From Mytilinidion resinicola (Eukaryota; Ascomycota; Dothideomycetes; Mytilinidiales; Mytilinidiaceae), in contig NW_022985450.1 in assembly GCF_010093595.1 (NCBI RefSeq), positions 455,534 through 519,533 of the forward strand: a DNA stretch of 64,000 bases. The letters are read 5' to 3'. Below the pieces are notes generated by a model that saw only the letters and a program-made list of their open reading frames with translations, was not told the origin of the DNA and did not search any database. Positions 11,035 through 22,594 of this stretch are shown here, piece by piece. Positions within the stretch are counted from its first letter, which is position 1, and each line of letters opens with the position of its first letter. The position numbers and the translations under genes were made by a program.

Positions 11035-11252
11035 GTCTTATTGTTTAAAGAATTCTAAAAAAAAATCGCATTCAGCGCAGTCTAGCTAAGCACTCTATGC
11101 CTACGTTCGCCATCACTGCTTTAAATACAAAGCTCCCTACAGCCTTGTGCGCAAAAGCTATGTGCTTATAATTCTAATTCGTCAACAAAATCGCCTTTAT
11201 CAACCACGGCATATGACTGTGTGGGTCGTCGACCATTCAACAGAGTTTCGCG

Positions 11253-11757
11253 TCAGCCTCGCATGCTTAGTCGAGACTCAGGAAACCATTGCGGCCCCAG
11301 TTTGTCGCCATTCAGATTGATTTCAGCTCCGGTGTGAGCATCCTTCACAGTGTATGACCATTTGTACAACGGACCGGGACCCCGCTTGCACTTGGTAATT
11401 ACGACCTCCATATCTGGCTCATAGAGAACTTCCAGCCACGCCTCGTCTTCTTCTTCAAACTTTGCGGGTAGCTAGACGACAAACGATATGTAAGCCAACA
11501 TGTAGGTTGATATCCTGCACAGGATTCGCAGTCTCAAAATGTGACTTCAAGCGTCACGATGGAGGCTCACAGTTGCGGCATCAAAAGCGACTGGTACATT
11601 GGCTCTATTCGGCGGGGCGTCGTCGGTCTAAGGAACCTCTCCCGTCAGTAGGCTATACGGGTACTCCAAGAATTACTTTACGTACAGAATCTGGCGAAGA
11701 ACCATGCTCGGCGTCATTGGATGGGTCTTCACCCGCACCTCTGCCCGTTGAGGCCAT
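11253..11757 (-). CDS. Small acidic protein with SH3/chromo-like core (96 aa)
   Basis: Two exons: 11757-11686 (MASTGRGAGEDPSNDAEHGS then SPDS) and 11471-11253, joined in phase 0 across a GTACGT...CTAG intron of 214 nt. The second exon reads PAKFEEEDEAWLEVLYEPD, ITKCKRGPGPLYKWSYTVKD and GDKLGPQWFPESRLSMRG. The pattern of alternating strands with W/Y residues and a final PESRL recalls the short SH3- or chromo-like folds of many small fungal proteins (the ..EDKAWL....Y.V.D....V.E..LRP type). I do not recognise a named family. No signal peptide or TM segment is seen, so it is probably intracellular. It lies between DUF6594 (same strand, 218 bp downstream of this stop) and the divergent caspase-like gene. 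The intron is long for this region, and a small middle exon cannot be excluded. Confidence 0.5.
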
Positions 11758-12463
11758 TTTGAGTATGTGTGCCTCGGAGGAAGCCTGAGGACTCAAGAGA
11801 ACCGGTCAGCGTCGTCGTATGACTGAAAGAGAATTCGCCGAGGAGGAAAGTTAGGAGCAGGCTGGATGAGAGCCTTATATCAAATCCAGCCTGAGGCTCG
11901 TACACCCGTCGTCGCCCCATTGCTTTTTCTTCCATTGGGCGATTTAAATCTGGCTAAACTCCAGGCAGAATTCAGGCAAACGCCGGCATTGTTCATTACC
12001 TGTATCTAGCTGAGTCTAGAAGAAGGCAGCGAAAAAGGCGTCGTGCCGTGTTTCGCTCCGCCAATGAAGCGGTTGTGCGACCACACCTCATCGTCCCAGC
12101 TTGCGGCTCCATCGAAATTTGTACCTAGTAAGCCTCGTTTACCCCTCTTTCGGAGACCGTCCTTTCTCTCAGAATGCAGCCAGCGGCCCTTCGAGAAAGA
12201 CATGAGAGGATATGTTCAATCGCATGTAGCTGATCCAGCTCGAATCTCTGCCATTAACATGTCTTAGTAAGACTTTCCGGTTAAAAAAAATGGCTGCGCC
12301 ACATTAGGCAATACCAGCCTTGCCTCAGATGACTTGTGGATTTCGTGCACTGCCTCAGTAGTTGTGAGGAGCTGGAGTACTTCGTGTTCCCTAGTATCTG
12401 AACTGTCAATCGTGCCTTACAACTTCGACCATATCACATACGGGCGGCCGCACGCTGTAGCGC
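11758..12463. other. Divergent intergenic region upstream of the caspase-like gene
   Basis: About 0.7 kb separating the minus-strand small protein gene from the plus-strand caspase-like gene, so it must hold both promoters. No clear motif. Open frames here are short and unsupported. Confidence 0.45.
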
Positions 12464-14349
12464 ATGGCCCCCTACGTTCCAAGCAAAAAAATGGAAGCAT
12501 CGCACGAATCCTTTATCATGGATCCAGTTAAGAGTCATACCATGGTAGACGACATTGTCCATGACCCTGCACCAGAAAGCTCTGCAAGCTCAGATCCGCA
12601 AGAAGAAGAAGAAGAAGACCGGCACCAGAAAGATCAAATGTACTATCAAGAACTCTTTGACAAGCACATAAAGGTGTCCCAAAAGCCAGTGTGTCATGAC
12701 AAGACAGCTGTCCTGCTCCTCTCCTGGGACCCTAAACTCGATGATCTTGGAGTGCAGAAAGAGGTATTTGATCCAATTCTATCACATCTTTCCGTTGTCT
12801 GTATAGACGTATGCGCCACTGCTTGGACCTTTTCGTTACCCTCCGACTGTTGCAAATGTGTGCAGAGATCTGTCCTTCTCAAATGGTAGGCAGCGCCAAT
12901 TGAGCTGGCCTGTACAGAAATGAGATGGCCGAAATGCTTCGACTCCGTTGGGCTTTAGAAGTTGGCAATGTATCGAGACTCTTTAGAGAATGGGAATACA
13001 GTGTACTAAGACTGGTGTTGATGTATCTTGGTCCTGGACCTGTTGCTAATGAGAAATAGGTGAAAAATCTCGGCGAAGTTTTCCAAAAAGCGTACAACTT
13101 TACGATTAGCTCGTCCCATATCAAAGGCCACAATCCACAGGCATCGGTCAATCGCTTGTTATCTGAATTCGTGGACGATCATGGGCACGAACACTCGTTG
13201 TTGATTGTCTACTACGCTGGTCACGGATGGAGTGATGAACATGGGCAGTTCAAGATCGGCCCGTACGTGCAAGAGCTATAATGTTGAACAGCTGCTGACT
13301 TTCACAGGCGACGACGTAACAAAATCTTGGTTCGTGATGATATCGTTTGGAAGCAGGCCGAGGAAATTCTCAAACCTGCATTGTCCGACGTATTGGTCAT
13401 CTTCGACTGCTGCGAAGCAGGTGCCCTAGCCCACCAAAGTCGCTCACCCCATAGGACTTTCGAATACCTAGGTGCTTGCAAGGAGGGCCAAACAACCCGA
13501 AAACCAGGCGATCGTTCTTTCACGTCCGCGTTGATATTAGCCTTAAAAGAATTGGCCACGAGAGCAACGTTTTCAACCCTGGAACTATTAGACAAGATTC
13601 TTGAGGCGCCTGAGTTTCCGAAGTTCGAGCAAGAGCCGGTTCTATTTGTCAGAGACGCACCCACCAGGAAGCATATCGATATTCAGCCTTTGACCAAAGA
13701 CGCTTTGACCAAAGAATGTAAAATGCCTATGGCAGAACCTGAGTTTCGTGATGGCGCCAACGAATACCTCGACATCCGATTAGAGTTCAACCGACGTCTG
13801 GGTCCGGATGACATCGTCAAGAGCACCACGCATCTAAGTAAGCTAATTGACAACTCGGATATCCCGGTAAAGACCATTTGCTTGAAACGAAAGTCTTCAT
13901 TGGTTGCAGACTATGCATACCATTGGAGGCGCACGGTGAAAAGGAAGACCTTGAACGGAGCAAGTAGACGATCCCCGCTGGTGACTCCAGGCCTTTTGGC
14001 ACCGACTATGGTGAAGGATGAAGACTATCTATCAGAGAGTCCCGCCCAAATTGGGCCAGCTCATTTTTTGTCGAACAACAATGCTGCGCAGCAGGAGGAG
14101 CAGTCCGTCTTGCAACTCGCTATCCCACGCACACAGGAAGTCTTGCGTCCGATGGAGCCACGCGCGGATGACCGCACTCGAGGAGATGGCGGCGTGTTCT
14201 ACCATTCTAGGATGGTGGTTGTAAGGACCGCGGAGAATTGCCAGTCTGGGCTCGGTTGGGTAAGGGACAAAGTAAGTAGCTTTGTGATTGGACGCAATTA
14301 TCTTACCAAATGCTGATATCTCTAGGTCAGACCAAGAGCAGGCCAGTAG
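12464..14349 (+). CDS. Caspase-like peptidase (C14 family)
   Basis: Four exons: 12464-12763, 13060-13262, 13308-14271 and 14326-14349 (496 aa). An acidic N-terminus precedes the caspase fold: TAVLLLSWDPKLDDL (strand 1), then FQKAYNF, LLSEFVDD, SLLIVYYAGHG with the catalytic His (about residue 155), and VLVIFDCCEAG with the catalytic Cys (about 203). It continues through a helix with FTSALILALKEL and the late strand QEPVLFVRDAP. The C-terminal half (about residue 300 on) is Ser/Pro-rich and probably disordered. There is no p10-like Gly-rich or N-terminal prodomain of the classical metacaspase type, so this is one of the fungal orphan caspase-like proteins. Those proteases act in regulated cell death and, in NLR-linked forms, in allorecognition; that role here is inference. 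The first intron (296 nt) is unusually long. ATG 12464 is the first in frame; 12491 is an alternative. Confidence 0.85.
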
Positions 14350-15138
14350 TGACTCTAGGCTTCTAATGTGGTTTAGGACAGCCTCGTCAAGGACTATAAA
14401 GCTCAAGTGGAGATGTTTCTCTTTCTTTCCCATATCACGTCTTGAGGACCGTTGTCGTCGCCTTCTTTCTTTGCACCGTACTTTAATTGTTTGAGGCCTT
14501 GATCGCGTCCTAGATTTTGCTTTAATTGATATTACTTGATTGGATTGCCTTGCACAGCCAGCACCGTGATAAAGCCACTCAATACCTACTTCCGATCCCA
14601 TCGTACCCGAAGATTCAGGGTACTATTTTGCGTCCTCTAAGAAGGTCCTAAAACTACTGTACGTCAGTCCTGCGCCCTGCGGGTCTAGACTACATACCAT
14701 TAGTCGTGCTATAAGCTCGGCGCAATGTCAGATAGCTCCACGAGAGAACTCAAAGTAGCCGTCAGAGAAACCCCTCTAGTTGTCATCCCGAGTGTTCGCT
14801 GGAATAAGTAAAGTAAGTCACTGTAGTCGAGATAATCACCCCTAGGTCCGGCAGCAAGCCTCACAGAGAATAGTCTGACATGAAAATGAATATGGGACAT
14901 TAATCGGCTTCTTGCTTACTTCGTGCGGATCTCTTCCAGATCTAGAAAGCCACATGCCATTGTTGGATGAAAAAGCACACCCCACCTAAGATTAGGGGGA
15001 CCGGAAACTAAGTGACATTATACACTTCCAAGAGCCATGTGATCCCGGAGAATCTCCGTACGTTAGAGATTTGGGGAGTCAATCATTTTATATTTTCGAA
15101 TGATTTTTTGAGGCTAGCGTCCGCGGACAACACTGCTT
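14350..15138. other. Convergent intergenic region
   Basis: About 0.8 kb between the 3' ends of the caspase-like gene and the PTH11-type gene. No coding or RNA feature was recognised. Confidence 0.5.
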
Positions 15139-16832
15139 TTAGATCGCGCTCTCCACGTCTGTCCCCTCTCTATGGACAGAAAACTCTGTGGTTTTCAAAA
15201 TTCCAGTCTCCCACTCCGCACCCGGTCCTTCCTCTTCACTTGCCACGTCATCTCCACTTCCTCCACAGCTATCTTCGTGGACTACTAATCCTCTGGTACT
15301 TCCATTCCGTATACTCCGGTTGTTTGTACTCTGGGAGAAGCCCGAGTCTTCCGCAGATTTGGTCGAGCTTACGACAACATCTCCGCTTTTGTCTCTGACA
15401 CTCAGCACTTTCAACACGTGTGTATTGGCTGTTTCGTGGACGTATCCACGGCGGCTACTTTGCCAACCCGACTGTCCCGGAGGAGTTACTGATCCGAAAA
15501 ATCGACTGTTTGCGAGAAAGTCCCGAAATATTGGTCGAAGAGTGCTCGTAGATGCCGCAACCAGTCCCAGCCCAGGCTCGATGGTGCCCCAAATGGACAC
15601 ATCAGCCACAGTGAAGGTGATGTCGGCACCCGTGTTTATGCGGTGGACATATGGAGTCCGAACGGCAGCTGCTATTCCTGCACTTCAAGAAAGTTAGTTA
15701 GTTTCTCCAAGATTGTCTGTACAGTGCCCGGTCAGAGATTTGTGTTCACTCTTTCATCAATGCTGATTGGGAGTCTCAGCACTCTGTAGGCATCATCCTA
15801 GAAGGGTACCATGACTCCAGGTAGCCTGGCGAGATTATGGGTAGTTCAAAAAGATGAGCATCCATCTCGCGCAGACCTTCGAAAAGGCTCCGAAGCCCCA
15901 CACGCAGCACAGAGAGGGTGTACGCAAATCTCTGGCGAAGCACAGTGAAATCAGCCTCTCCGGGTTTTACGAATTTACTTACAGCATTCCCATTCCGAGC
16001 ACTGCAATAATGGAGACCTTGTCTCTCGGCGTCAGACTAGATCCCCGGATGATGTACCACGGCAAGATAGCGAACGTGAAGTCGGCAATGACCGCATGAC
16101 CAACATACACGTACAGAATAATAGTTACGCCGCTTGCTTCGACGACGCATGTGCCTTTTGAGGTGTGCAGCGGATTGTATCGCGTCCAGAAGTACTCGAT
16201 TGGGCGACACGAGAACACCATTAACACAGTTGTGACCACAGTGAAGAGAACTGTGACTACTACTTGGGAGTAGATGATGTAGCGCTGGTATCGCTTTACG
16301 GCGATACGCAATAGAAGCGCACTGACTGATAGCTTGATCATCGCGGTGGTGGAAAAAAAGAATATAGAGTTGACATAGAAGTCCTGCAGTAGAATTAGTT
16401 GGCTAACGTCTGCTGCGCAGCGTCGCACAACCATACCTTGATTACTTGTTCAACTTGACTTGGTTTGAGGTCGGATACGTGCCGGGTAACGCCATGCTTG
16501 ATCGATTCGAAAACAAAGGTGGAGTATACCGTGAAAAGCACCTATCAGATCGTCAACCATGATCTCAGACTTCTTCGGGCGCTTGGGGACAGCGTATGGG
16601 AATCCCTCAATCGGCGCCCAAGTCAATTGAGGTCGCGGATCATGAAAGGGGATGCGCGAGATGCAACCCTTTGTGTATGACTTACCAGTGCAACAGCAGC
16701 AAGCCAGTCGTCTAATCCGAAAGACCTCAGCATACGGACTCGCACGTAGGTTCGAAGCATCATCGTTAGCCATGCCAAACTTAGGAACACAACCATCACC
16801 GCGGTGAGCTGCGGGCCTCGAGTTTCCGCCAT
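15139..16832 (-). CDS. PTH11-type fungal rhodopsin-domain receptor
   Basis: Four exons: 16832-16686, 16541-16437, 16383-15983 and 15682-15139 (398 aa). The seven-helix fungal rhodopsin fold (PF20684 type) is recognisable from LRTYVRVRMLRSFGLDDWLA (helix 1-2 loop), VLFTVYSTF, the loop CRPIEYFWTRYNP, FAILPWYII, then IAAAVRTPYV and the family signature VSIWGTIEPGLGLVAAS with TLRPIF. A cytoplasmic tail of about 130 residues rich in Ser, Gly and Glu follows. No CFEM Cys module is present. Family members are plasma-membrane GPCR-like receptors; Magnaporthe Pth11 senses surface cues. The ligand here is unknown. The third intron (15683-15982) is about 300 nt, long for the locus; its 3' site is chosen because it restores MLAGIAAAV. 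Confidence 0.85.
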
Positions 16833-17783
16833 GTCGGTACTTGTTATCTTTGGCGCAGGGAAGCCTAGGAATTGCGAAATCCAGCGCCGGCCGCAACTAT
16901 ATCTGAAAACTATTTTCGCATAGCTTTTAACCGGCCCGGGAGGAACTCGTTAACTCTCTTCCCGGGCGTTCGTGGCTTACCTTGACGGCGTTGTAAGTGG
17001 ATGAGCGCAGCCCCTTTATTGACTTTTCTAACGTCCTTCAAGCCTTCGTGCCGTCTCAGGCCCTGAGACTAAGGAAAGTTTTCTAGGTTTGCGCGATTAC
17101 ACGCATGTGCACTCCTGGATCGGTGCCTGGTTCTCCGCAATCCCCACATTCATGCCGGCTAATGCTCGCATCCTGGCTGCATTTGGACCCTCCATTGGAG
17201 AAAACGTCTTCCCGCTATGTGCCGTTCATGGGTCGGGTCGTTTAACAAGCCTCTCGGACTGACTTTTTACGTTGCCGAGTTGCAAAGCGTTCGGATGCAT
17301 AAATTTTGAACGCCCTGTCAGAAGAATCTTACTTGTCGGTATGCGAGCCAAGGCCTGCATTCCGCTCTTGGACATAGCACTCAACATGAGGAGATGATCA
17401 TCAAAAGCTATCCCATCCTCTTCCTATTGGGCAAACTTCACTATGTCTAATGTCTTCTCCGCAAATCCCCAGTCTGGTGATTGATTCTCACTATATTGAT
17501 CTTCCCTCTCCCTGCGAGCAGTGAATAGGTCTACCATGGAAATTCAACCCATCTACTAAGCCTCGTCCTAGTCACCGGCCTTCAGATTCCATCGCATTTC
17601 CGAAGCATTGCCTCCCCACATCGCCGAAGCATGAATATGTATCCCCACGGGGAAGCTGGCTTTATGTATTACCCCAGATCTTCCAGTCCGGCACTTCAGC
17701 AGCAAGGCCTTTATACCAAGAGTCCAAACCCCTAGTACCGGCTACTCCCGATTATTCCCGACCGAATCAGGAGGCGTTTGATC
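16833..17783. other. Divergent intergenic region (receptor / MFS)
   Basis: About 0.95 kb holding the promoters of the PTH11-type gene (minus) and the MFS gene (plus). No TATA-like box or repeat was picked out and no coding exon was found. Confidence 0.5.
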
Positions 17784-19634
17784 ATGGAGAAAGAAGAAGT
17801 ACCGACCCCTGAGACCCGCGGATCCGCACCAGTATCTGAAGACCATGAGCACGTGGAACGCGTCCCAACCCACCTATCGGTTGAAGATTTCAAGTGGGAT
17901 ATCGACATCATCACGAATCTAGCAGCACTCTACGTTGTCTTTTTTGCCTCCACCTGGATGTTGATCGTCCCTAGCTCTATCATTGGATTTATTACAGAAG
18001 CCTTTCCGACTGAGTCCGATAAGTCAGTATGGATAGCGACCGCAATTACAATCTCGAACTGCGTCCTTTCGTCTTTTGTGGGGTTGCTCTCCGATATTCT
18101 AGGTGAGTTAGTAGAGATACTCAATCCCTAGACGCAGCTAAAGAATGCAGGCCGTAAGGTGTTCGTCCTGGTGGGCATGGTTCTAGGCCTGATAGGAACC
18201 CTTGTGTCCAGCCGGGCACATGGCATGGAACAGGTGATCGGGGGACAGGTTCTTTCCGGCTGTGGTCTTACCATAGGATACCTTGCCATCGCCCTGACGC
18301 AGGAGATCGTCCCCAAAGACAAACGGCCAATCACGCAAGCAATTACTGCTGTAGCCGCCGGAATCGCGACGATCATAGGCCCCATTATCGGCGGGGCCTT
18401 TATCAAACATGAAGTCGGAGGAGTGAACAACGGCTGGAGAGGCCCCTTCTACCTTGGAGCCGGTTTCTTCGCGATCGCCTTCATCACAACGCTGTTCTTT
18501 TACAACCCCGGACCGAGACCAAACCCAGAAGGCCTCCCCATCCGGACCCGCCTCGCCAAAGTCGACTGGTTGGGTGTCTTCCTCGTCGCAGCCGGCCTGA
18601 CGCTCTTCCTAGTAGGCCTCTTCTACGGCGGAAATCCCGACAAATGGACCTCAGGCCGCGTCCTTGGCCCTCTAATCGTCGGCGCCGTTCTCCTTATTGC
18701 CTTCGGCCTCTACGAATGGAAGGGCACCAGCACCGGCCTCCTCGCTCATATCTTGTTCAAGCACCGCAACTTCCCCATCAGTTTGTCTCTTAACTTCGTC
18801 GGGGGCATCGTGCTCTTCGGCGGCCAAGCCTTCCTCCCCCAGGAAATCATCCAGCTCTACACCTCCGATGCCGTGCTGACCGGCGTGGACAACCTTCCGT
18901 TCAGCATATCAGCCGTGGTGGGCGGCGCACTCCTCTTTGTTGCGTTCATCTTCACCAAGAATGCGAAGCCCATCACCATCGTGAGCCTGGCCATCATCAT
19001 CCTGGGCTCCGGCCTCATGTGCGTAATGGAACCGCACATCAACTACGCCGCATGGTTCTTCCCGACCGCGCTGCTCGGCCTCTCCGTCGGCCTGCAGACC
19101 GCCGTCGTGCCCCTAATCGTCAGCGTCTGCACGCCCAATCATGCCATTGGAACAGCCATCATGATCTCCAACTCGGCGCGCTCCTTCGGCGGCAGCATCG
19201 GCACCGTCATCTTCCAGCAGATCTTCGCGCACAAGATCAAGGCCATCCTGCCCAAGAAAGTCATCCCCGCCGTGCTGAAGGCCGGGCTACCGCAGACGTC
19301 GCTGCCCTCACTGCTCGAGGCGTTTGCGGCGCAGAGCCAGGCGCTGATCGTACAGGTTCCCGGGTTCACGCCCGCCATCTACGCGGCCTTGGTCAGGGCC
19401 GCGGGCAAGGCGTACGCCGACTCGTTTAGGTATATCTGGTACGCTCTCCTCGCGTTCGCGTGCGCGTGCACGATTCTGAGCTTCTTCTTGGAGAACACGA
19501 CGTTGATGATGACGCATGAGGTTGCGGTGCAGGTGGAGCATGGGCATCACCATATTAACCCGCTGCACCATGAGCATCACGAGCATGGGCATCCGGAGAA
19601 TAAGCATGATCCTCTGCATAAGGAAGAGGTGTGA
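17784..19634 (+). CDS. MFS efflux pump, TRI12/DHA2 type
   Basis: Two exons, 17784-18102 and 18151-19634 (48-nt intron, GTGAGT...GCAG). The start is ATG 17784 (MEKEEVPTPE); the TTG six bases upstream is not a fungal start. After an acidic N-terminus of about 40 residues come roughly 14 hydrophobic segments. The MFS motif A region is GLLSDILGRKVF; further landmarks are VIGGQVLSGCGLTIGYLAIA, the loop QEIVPKDKRP and the motif C-like GIATIIGPIIGGAF. This is the pattern of the fungal trichothecene-efflux-pump family (PF06609) in the DHA2 group of proton antiporters, which export drugs, toxins or siderophores. The C-terminal tail is unusually His-rich (HGHHH, HHEHHEHGH within the last 40 residues) and could bind metal. 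No biosynthetic gene adjoins it, so the substrate is unknown. G+C content and codon bias are higher in exon 2 than in the flanks. Confidence 0.9.
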
Positions 19635-20765
19635 GGGAGATCGAAAACGGATGTTGGCTACGAGAAAATGATATGCATTGCATGGTGCGAGTATGTAATT
19701 TGATATGATGATATCAGGAATGAAGTCGTTCGCTATGTGAGGCTTGATTTGGACTACCCTTAACAGACGTCATGTGATGATGTACAGCCAAATATTAATC
19801 AGTACGCCTACAAAGCGAACTGTCGAAGTTAGCTCCTACAGTTTAGCCACACCTAGTGAACTACCCAAAGTGTTGAAGACATAGAAATTGGACGAGCTTA
19901 ATCACCACCCCCCTTTTCTCTTCCTACCACCCCCCCTACATTCAACCTAGCTCCGGCTGGTAATAACTTTGTTCCACTAACTAGGTAAGTATCGCTTACA
20001 AAGATCTTTGACAGATTAGCTCCAACAGTTTAGCCACAACCCAAATTCATCGACATTATATATGAAATGCCGCTTCGTGTTCGCCATTAAGCTCATGCAT
20101 AAGCTGATATTTGTCTCATCGTACAAAATCCGTTGGGACTAAATAGAAGATAATCAAATGTAGGAGCTAGAAAAGACTATAAGCACTTCGCCTTTACGTA
20201 AACCCAGTCTATCACCGATAAACGAAACCGTACTCGTGGAGTCATAGATTTAAGAATGAAATACGTAGCACGTGAACCCTCAAACGTACACTATCTCATC
20301 AAGAAGACTTGAGCTATCGCCGCCTCTTCGTATAGTCTTACGAATAGCGATGGCGTATTAACGAGGTGTATTGGGAGAAGCATCCAGACTAGACCTGAGT
20401 CAACCATAAAGTACATGCAACCAGAACCCAACGCTGGGCCACCCCAAACACTGTCATCTTGCCCCCCCCCATATAGAGAGCTATGAGTACCTGATTCCAG
20501 ACTTGCAAGTAGCGCCTTTGAATTAGAATTGAGTCAATCATAAAGCACATGCAACCGAAACCAGCGCTGGGCCACCCCAAACGCCGTCACCCTGCCTCCC
20601 ATACAGAGAGCTCTAAGTGCCTGATTCCAGACTTGCAAGCACCCCCTCATAAAACATACACCGAATCAAGACAAGAGTGGAGAGACAATACTAGGCACTG
20701 GCTAAGCCTAACAGGGTCTACAACACGTCGCTGTGCTAGTAATCTACCCCTGCTAGACCCGATTC
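19635..20765. other. Intergenic region with direct repeats
   Basis: About 1.1 kb, AT-rich. It contains two copies of a 24-bp element (agctcc.acagtttagccaca, near 19828-19851 and 20014-20038), a C10 run at 20461-20470 and a tandem duplication listed separately. No gene was found. Confidence 0.6.
20397..20639 (+). repeat. Diverged tandem duplication of ~110 bp
   Basis: Copy 1 is 20397-20509 and copy 2 is 20531-20639. They share gctgggccaccccaaac and ctgattccagacttgcaag exactly. Most differences are C/T or A/G transitions, plus a shortened C run in copy 2. Confidence 0.9.
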
Positions 20766-22594
20766 TCACGCCTCGTCCCCATCCCCATACTCAGCCGGCT
20801 TCTGCGCCTTCTGGCAGCGGGGCAGGGCGAGCTTGTACTTCGCCTCCTCCGCGTCGATCTCAGCCTGCCGCTGCTCACGACGCCTGGCGTTGTTCACGGA
20901 CTCCATCGCGAACTTCAAGAACCTCTTGTCCTTGAGCTCGTCCTCCGTGAGGTCCAGTTTCGGGCCAATTGCGGGAAAAGTTGCACTAGTCAGTTTGGGC
21001 GACTAAGGCTCCTCCGCGATGGGTTGAAGACGCGCAGGCTGGTGGACGAGGGCGCCGGGTGAGCGCCCGAGGTCAGCGATGTGTGCGTTCGTGATAGCTA
21101 CGAGGCGCCTAGCCTCGGCACTGTGAGCCTGCGAAGAGTCGCTTGTGATGGAAGTTTGATCGCGGGATCGGGCAAGACTGCTGGTAACGGGCGTGGACGT
21201 GGCGGCACGAGACCGCAGGTGTTGTTGTTGGTGCGAGCTTGATGGCCGGGAGTAATTGTGAGAACGAGTGACGAGAAGAGGGCTAGCACGAGGTGCCTCT
21301 GCGTGCTGACTCTCGGGCTGCGGAGTCAGAGTGGCCGACTTGAGGCGCTTTGAAACGCGCTCCATGGCCTCATCGTGCTCAATCGACTGTATAATTTTCT
21401 CCTCTTCGTGCTCCGATTCCGGTGTATGCTGAGCTGGTGTGAAGCGCTTCCCGTTATATTGTTTACGCTTTCTCTGAGGCGCCAGACGGACAGGCTGCGG
21501 GGTCGAGGTAAGAAATCGTTCACGTCGAGTGTCACCTTCGGATGTCGAGGCTTGTTTGTCCTTGGGGGGCAAATCAGTATATGGATTGATGTTACCCTCG
21601 ACGTCTCCGTAGACTCGAGCGAAGTCTTCTGCAACCGCGGGGTCACTAGCCGCTATAGATGGGAGACGGGGGCGCGTGATATAGCCTAGTTCTTCATGTC
21701 AGAGCTTGCCTAAGAGGTTGCGTAGAAGATGAAGCGATGATTAACGCCTTTATCGCAACAAATTCCTTCCCTGAACAGGTAGGGGACATGGGAGCCGCAC
21801 TTACAGTGCCCGTTGTCTGCAACCTAAATACGCTTAGTGGAGACTCTGGACCTACTTCGTACAATAATGCACCCCTTCCCGGTAGTTTGACTTCGTCACT
21901 ACCAGATTGTCCGATCTCATGCACCATGGGAGGACGTTCTCACGCGTCAAGCCGTAAGTAGGCTCTGGAGGAGACATCAGCGCTTCCGCAGTTCCGATCT
22001 GCACATCGACCACGATGCGGCCGATGAACTCGGCTTGACTACCCTCGTGGGATCCTTCGAGACAGAGGTTCTCGTCTTTGTCAGAGTCAGCACATTTATA
22101 GAGTATTTCATACACTAATCACTAACCTGGGCGCACTGCCACGAACTTGAAGATCGCCCTTTTTAGGAGTATCGCGCTCTCTTCCGTAGCCGTGGTGTCC
22201 TTGGTTCGTACCACACAATTTTCAAAGAGGAACTCCTTCTGCTTTGATGAAGATGACCCCAAGGGAAGCCACTGCATAGGGTACGAAACGCGTCAAATGT
22301 AGAGTATACGCCTTTTCCTTCACCCAGCCGTCGATGGTGATAGAGACCTGAGCCCCTGCACCAGTTGACATGATCGAGCGGAACGCGCGGGGTGGTATAA
22401 CTACCTTGATTCCGTATTGCTCATCGTGCCCGACTGCAATGGAACACTTCCGAGCGTGGGTCTTGCTCGCATTTTTTAGGTACCTCGCAGTTGCGGTGGT
22501 GGAACAATGAGCGACCTCCGGCTTGTACTCGACAAACTCGTCCCCGTTCGGGCGGGACGATGGCCACCTGGACTTTGGTCTCCTCGAATAACAT
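20766..22594 (-). pseudogene. DUF7918-like coiled-coil protein, copy B (broken)
   Basis: A paralogue of the gene at 23086-24885. Exon order and splice phases are the same, but it is damaged in four places. Exon 1 starts at ATG 22594 (MLFEETKVQVAIV) and must shift frame near 22550 to continue RPNGDEFVEYKP, and again near 22275, after RFVPYA, to continue KQKEFLFENCVVRTKD. Exon 2 (EFIGRIVVDVQIG ... LTRENVLPWC) is intact. Exon 3 (KLQTTGTVSAAP) loses frame near 21745, where GVNHRFIFYATS matches GVLNRYIWYYRDYS of copy A. The last exon is open from the MPPKDKQAST region to IAEEP, then has TAG at 21003-21005. Past this stop the frame continues in register as KLDLTEDELKDKRFLKFAME and RRREQRQAEIDAEEAKYKLA to TGA at 20766-20768. 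A complete product cannot be made. Confidence 0.65.

Noticed and set aside
9500..17000. A gasdermin-like partner for the caspase-like protease
   Set aside because: No gasdermin-like N-terminal fold or amphipathic pattern was seen in the neighbouring genes.
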